The notes below the pieces were generated by a model. That model ran no database searches, had not been told where the DNA came from, and saw only the letters and a program-made list of their open reading frames with translations. Positions 6,543 through 9,315 of a stretch of DNA of 9,315 nt are shown here, piece by piece. Source of the DNA: Caldifarciminota bacterium (lineage in GTDB: Bacteria > Hydrothermota > UBA3072 > B12-G15); NCBI GenBank assembly GCA_021163525.1, contig JAGGTX010000170.1, positions 1 through 9,315 of the forward strand, read 5' to 3'. Numbering within the stretch: position 1 is the stretch's first letter; every line of letters begins with the position of its first letter. The position numbers and the translations under genes were made by a program.

Positions 6543-7114
6543 ACTGCATTCAGACCACTTTCAAATGCCTTTTTGTTCATATCAACAAACTTTGGTGGCA
6601 CCCTTTTTTCAATCACCCTGAACCAGGTATCTTTTTTGAATGGGAGGAATTTTGAAAGTGCCCCAAGCATAACAACATTCATCACCCTGATTGTTCCCGC
6701 CTCAAGTGCCAGGTCAAGTGCATGGACAATGTGGACATTCTTTACCATTCCCTTAATTTTCTCAATAACATTTTCAGGATAATCTGCAAGGCCAGCAGCA
6801 ACAGGAAGGGGGTCAAATCTGTAATCACTCACAACAGCAATCCCATCAGGTTTCAGGTAATCCACATTTCTCAATGCCTCAAGTTTTTCAAGGGAAAAAA
6901 GAAAGTCTGCCATTCCAGGTCCTATTATGGGTGAATATACCTTTTCTCCAAACCTCACGGTTGATACCACCTGCCCTCCCCTCTGGGACATGCCGTGAAC
7001 CTCACTCTTCTTCACATCAAACCCCTCCTCCATTGCAACCATACTTAACACATCACTTGCAAGGATTATACCCTGTCCACCAACACCTGATAAAAGAACG
7101 GTTTTGGTTTCCAT
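6539..7114 (-). CDS. iorB: Indolepyruvate:ferredoxin oxidoreductase, beta subunit
   Basis: The 191-residue protein matches the POR gamma-domain architecture expected of IorB. It has a glycine-rich GVGGQGII (10-17) near the N terminus and the family-typical SEVHGMSQRGGQVVSTVRFG (37-56), then GPGMADFLFSLEKLEALR. Together with IorA it forms the enzyme that decarboxylates arylpyruvates oxidatively to aryl-acetyl-CoA while reducing ferredoxin, usually in anaerobic amino-acid fermentation, or in reverse for aromatic amino-acid synthesis. It starts in the junction TAATG: the last A of the iorA stop is the first base of the iorB ATG. An AGGAGG at 7119-7124 inside iorA serves it. The 1-base overlap and length near the family norm indicate a functional, coupled gene. 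Confidence 0.95.
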   Translation of the reverse strand: METKTVLLSGVGGQGIILASDVLSMVAMEEGFDVKKSEVHGMSQRGGQVVSTVRFGEKVYSPIIGPGMADFLFSLEKLEALRNVDYLKPDGIAVVSDYRFDPLPVAAGLADYPENVIEKIKGMVKNVHIVHALDLALEAGTIRVMNVVMLGALSKFLPFKKDTWFRVIEKRVPPKFVDMNKKAFESGLNAV

Positions 7115-8862
7115 TATTCCTCCTCTCTGACAATGGCATCAAATGGACAAACCTGGGTGCAGAGTGTGCAACCTGTGCAATAGAATTTATCAATGATCGC
7201 AATATTCTTCTCTTTGTCAAAGGAGATGGCTGGACAACCCACCTTGAGACAAACCTTGCAACCAGTGCACTTGTCCGCAATCACTGTAAATGGCTTCTTT
7301 GGTGCCTTCCTCACCTCTGGAAGCAGTGCACATGGTGCTTTTGCAACAATAACCGATGGTTCCTCCCTCTCTATTTCCCTTTTCAGGACCTCTGTAATCT
7401 CCTCCAGATTGTATGGGTTCACTGTATATACATGTTCAATCCCCATTCCTTTTACAAGGGATTCAATCTTAATCTCATTCCCGGGTTCACCCATGAGTGT
7501 TTTACCTGTTCCAGGATGACCCTGATGCCCTGTCATGGCAGTGGTTCTGTTGTCAAGTATGATAATGGTTGTTATACCCCTGTTGTAGAATATGTTCATG
7601 AGGCCGGTAACACCTGAGTGGAAGAATGTTGAATCACCAATAACACCAACAACCTTTTTTCTCTTCTTATCATCCTTCATTGCCAGTTGTATTCCATATG
7701 CATTCCCAATACTCGCGCCCATCTCAACACATGTATCCAGAGCATTTAAAGGAGGAAGTGCACCAAGGGTGTAGCAACCAATATCACCTGTTGCTATGAG
7801 TTTGAGTTTTCTAATCACATTGAATACGCCTGTGTGCGGACAGCCAGGACAGAGTCCCGGGGGTCTTGGTGGCAGTTCAGACTTATCCATTGTTTTCTTT
7901 TCCTCATATTTCCCAAGTGAGACACCAACGATGTATGGATTCAATTCACCACAGAGTGGTATTTTCTCTTTACCAACCACATCAATCCCCATGAGCCTTA
8001 CATACTCCTCAATGAATGGGTCATTCTCTTCAATAACATAGATTTTATCAACCATTGATGCAAACTTTCTGATCAATTCATCGGGCATAGGCCATGTCAT
8101 TGTGAGTTTCAGTATGGTGGCATCAGGAAAGACCTCCTTTGCATATTGATACGATACAGAATCAGAAATGATACCTATGCTCCTATCCCCTTCTTCTATC
8201 CTGTTGTAGGGAAAGGTGTTTGAGTATTCCTTCAGTTTAAGGAGCCTCTCCTCCACCAGAGGGTGTCTCTTCCTTGCGTGTGCAGGAAGGATTATCCTCT
8301 TCTTAATGTCCTTCTCGTACGGCTTAACAGGAACCTCTTCCCTCTCTCCCAATTCCACAATACTACTTGAGTGGCTTATCCTTGTTGTCAGCCTCAATAG
8401 GACAGGCGTATCAAACTCTTCACTGATCTTGAACGCAAGTATGGTCAGCTCCTTTGCCTCCTGTGAGTCAGATGGTTCAAGGAGTGGAATCTTTGCAAAC
8501 TTTGCGTAATTTCTGTTGTCCTGCTCGTTCTGGGAAGAATGCATCCCAGGGTCATCAGCACTCACAATCACAAGACCTCCTGTTGCACCAATGTAGGAGA
8601 GTGAAAACAGTGGGTCTGCCGCAACATTTAATCCCACATGCTTCATAGCAGCTAATGCCCTTGCACCACCAAAACTTGCACCACTTGCTACCTCAAGTGC
8701 GACCTTTTCATTGGTACACCATTCAGAATGAATCTCCTTATATTGTGCAATATTCTCCAGGATTTCAGTGCTTGGTGTTCCAGGGTATGCAGTTGCAACA
8801 TGGCATCCACCCTCATATGCTCCCCTTGCAACTGCCTGATTACCACTCAGAAATGCCTTCAT
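7114..8862 (-). CDS. iorA: Indolepyruvate:ferredoxin oxidoreductase, alpha subunit
   Basis: This 582-residue protein carries the whole IorA domain order. An N-terminal POR domain has YPGTPSTE (26-33). The central part has CPGCPHTGVF (338-347). The thiamine-diphosphate-binding region runs from IGDSTFFHSG (408-417) to ILDNRTTAMTGHQGHPGTG (435-453). At the C terminus are two [4Fe-4S] ferredoxin motifs with cysteines 532, 535, 538, 543 and 562, 565, 568, 572. The enzyme converts indolepyruvate and other arylpyruvates plus CoA to aryl-acetyl-CoA, CO2 and reduced ferredoxin in the cytoplasm. I place the start at the ATG 8860-8862 rather than the GTG at 8866-8868, because the GTG lies within the ribosome binding site and known IorA proteins begin MKAFLSGN-like. 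It is first in the overlapping gene string and sits behind a sigma-70-type promoter. All catalytic and cluster-binding motifs are intact. Confidence 0.97.
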   Translation of the reverse strand: MKAFLSGNQAVARGAYEGGCHVATAYPGTPSTEILENIAQYKEIHSEWCTNEKVALEVASGASFGGARALAAMKHVGLNVAADPLFSLSYIGATGGLVIVSADDPGMHSSQNEQDNRNYAKFAKIPLLEPSDSQEAKELTILAFKISEEFDTPVLLRLTTRISHSSSIVELGEREEVPVKPYEKDIKKRIILPAHARKRHPLVEERLLKLKEYSNTFPYNRIEEGDRSIGIISDSVSYQYAKEVFPDATILKLTMTWPMPDELIRKFASMVDKIYVIEENDPFIEEYVRLMGIDVVGKEKIPLCGELNPYIVGVSLGKYEEKKTMDKSELPPRPPGLCPGCPHTGVFNVIRKLKLIATGDIGCYTLGALPPLNALDTCVEMGASIGNAYGIQLAMKDDKKRKKVVGVIGDSTFFHSGVTGLMNIFYNRGITTIIILDNRTTAMTGHQGHPGTGKTLMGEPGNEIKIESLVKGMGIEHVYTVNPYNLEEITEVLKREIEREEPSVIVAKAPCALLPEVRKAPKKPFTVIADKCTGCKVCLKVGCPAISFDKEKNIAIIDKFYCTGCTLCTQVCPFDAIVREEE

Positions 8863-8866
8863 TACC

Positions 8867-8872
8867 ACCTCC
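8867..8872 (-). promoter_or_regulatory. Ribosome binding site that fixes the iorA start
   Basis: GGAGGT lies four bases before the ATG at 8862. The longer alternative frame start (GTG 8868) would use bases of this site as its first codon, which makes it unlikely. Confidence 0.8.
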
Positions 8873-8887
8873 CTGATTTTTTTCTGA

Positions 8888-8915
8888 ACTCTATCATAAT
8901 AAACACTTTTGTCAA
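8888..8915 (-). promoter_or_regulatory. Sigma-70-type promoter of iorA and the downstream gene string
   Basis: The minus strand has a perfect -35 box TTGACA (8915-8910), a 16-bp spacer and a TAGAGT -10 box (8893-8888) that matches TATAAT at four of six positions. A start near 8881 would give a leader of about 19 nt holding the GGAGGT site. No riboswitch-sized leader is present. As all seven genes down to 1319 overlap, this may be the only promoter they need, though internal ones cannot be excluded. Confidence 0.6.
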
Positions 8916-8976
8916 CCTTGCGCTATGCCTCAAAAATCTATACGAGGTTTAAACAGTTGCCTCATTTTGAGGGGAA

Positions 8977-8995
8977 GGGGGACGGTGCATGTATT
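8977..8995 (+). repeat. Left terminal inverted repeat of the 206-bp element
   Basis: This 19-bp arm is identical to the reverse complement of 9164-9182. It starts with a run of five G, preceded by AA; the outer flank differs from that of the right arm. Confidence 0.9.
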
Positions 8996-9163
8996 CGTGT
9001 ATTTGTAAAAAACCTTATCTATTTGTATATCAAAATATTATAAAATTTCCCTTGTTCTTTTGATAAAAATGAAGGAAAACAAAGCAAAATTTATTCTCTG
9101 TAACCATTTTATTTTCTGAATGTTAAGGAAAAATAGAAAAATCCTGAAATTCATAAATACATA

Positions 9164-9182
9164 AATACATGCACCGTCCCCC
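9164..9182 (-). repeat. Right terminal inverted repeat of the 206-bp element
   Basis: This is the 19-bp mate of 8977-8995. The G run on the minus strand is one base longer here (six G, reaching 9183), and that extra G is the last base of the TAG that ends the reading frame at 9183-9314. Confidence 0.9.
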
Positions 9183-9314
9183 CTATTGAAAGGTTGAATC
9201 TGGTGGAGACAAAATCTTTGCAACAGGAGGAACGTTATCAAAAGAGATATCCGGAATTAAAAAATATGCAATCCCCTTGTTCCATCCCCATCCCTCTGAC
9301 AAAACAAGGAATGA
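9183..9314 (-). pseudogene. C-terminal fragment of a probable extracellular Ig-like-linker protein, cut off at the element
   Basis: A minus-strand frame is open from the window edge to a TAG at 9183-9185, giving 43 residues. It reads like real protein: a WGWNKGIAYFLIPD stretch followed by FDNVPPVAKILSPPDSTF. DN-x-PP-V-x-x-I-x-SP-x-D is the usual lead-in to a further Ig-like beta-sandwich domain in secreted bacterial proteins, so one would expect coding sequence to continue. Instead the frame stops exactly at the junction with the element (CAATAGGGG). None of the three frames just beyond the element (8869-8976) continues as a similar domain. The gene is therefore probably truncated by the element, though its natural end may simply lie here. 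Its 5' part is outside the window. Confidence 0.5.
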
Positions 9315-9315
9315 A

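Larger units (their letters stand above)
8977..9182. mobile_element. About 206-bp element with 19-bp perfect terminal inverted repeats (REP/RAYT-like, non-autonomous)
   Basis: The left end GGGGGACGGTGCATGTATT (8977-8995) recurs as its exact reverse complement at 9164-9182. The similarity continues inward, with 29 of 33 positions matching per arm. The interior (about 8996-9163) is AT-rich and contains no convincing gene, and a short 8-bp direct repeat (ATAAATAC) lies next to the right arm. From general knowledge, ends of the form GGGGACGGT followed by a TG/AT-rich stretch flank REP-associated Y1 (RAYT, IS200-like) transposases in several bacterial phyla. The present copy would be a non-autonomous derivative. 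No transposase is encoded here, so the family assignment is inference, while the inverted repeat is seen directly. No clear target duplication is visible. Confidence 0.65.

Noticed and set aside
6874..7617. 247-codon plus-strand open frame
   Set aside because: It lies antisense to iorB and iorA, whose protein motifs are unambiguous. Its translation is low-complexity and rich in Pro, His, Cys and Phe, as expected for a shadow frame.
8866..8868. GTG as the iorA start
   Set aside because: It overlaps the GGAGGT ribosome binding site that is well spaced for the ATG at 8862, and the family starts at the ATG-equivalent position.
8960..8972. CCTCA-TTT-TGAGG hairpin as a terminator
   Set aside because: The stem is only 5 bp and no T-tract follows on either strand; it may be chance or element-flank sequence.
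9153..9169. ATAAATAC direct repeat as a CRISPR or minisatellite
   Set aside because: There are only about two units of 8 bp without spacers, next to the inverted-repeat arm.
9038..9241. 67-codon minus-strand frame inside the 206-bp element
   Set aside because: It runs through the right inverted repeat, has no ribosome binding site, and its Phe/Ile/Leu-rich translation reflects AT-rich DNA.

Overview
The window looks like a piece of an anaerobic bacterial chromosome of diderm type, moderately AT-rich, with tightly packed genes. The evidence is an oxygen-sensitive-type indolepyruvate:ferredoxin oxidoreductase, type IV pilin-like proteins, undecaprenyl-phosphate glycan genes and a GT-C protein of the DUF2723 family. 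That mix fits uncultured FCB-related or WOR-3-like candidate phyla, but the phylum is an inference and nothing in the window (no rRNA) fixes it.

Layout, left to right. Positions 2-253 (+) hold the C-terminal end of an unrecognised protein that enters from outside the window. It converges on a G/C-only hairpin terminator at 252-276 that serves the minus strand. Everything else that is clearly coding is on the minus strand. Two paralogous 135-residue pilin precursors lie at 283-690 and 828-1235. Each has its own leader, and in each leader I see a -24/-12 (sigma-54-type) promoter candidate with one or two TTGCA-N3-TGCAA inverted repeats 50-70 bp further upstream.

Upstream of the pilins is a string of seven genes in which every stop overlaps the next start (1319-8862). 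Read in transcription order they are iorA, iorB, an 81-residue orphan, a WecA/MraY-type phosphoglycosyltransferase, an FAD protein of the UDP-galactopyranose mutase / protoporphyrinogen-oxidase-like group, a GT4 glycosyltransferase, and a DUF2723 GT-C membrane protein with a TPR-like tail. A sigma-70-type promoter (TTGACA, 16 bp, TAGAGT) precedes iorA. The last five encode part of a lipid-linked glycan route; their position next to two pilin genes raises the possibility of pilin or surface-protein glycosylation, which is untested.

The 8869-9182 region contains no gene. It carries the ior promoter and a roughly 206-bp element (8977-9182) bounded by 19-bp perfect inverted repeats of the kind I associate with REP/RAYT-type non-autonomous elements. 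The right end of this element abuts, and supplies the stop codon of, the C-terminal end of an extracellular Ig-like-linker protein (9183-9314, minus strand) that appears to be cut off there.

No complete new defence or mobile system is visible. The most interesting signals are the matched pilin regulatory modules, the element that interrupts a gene, and the coupling of ior to glycan genes.
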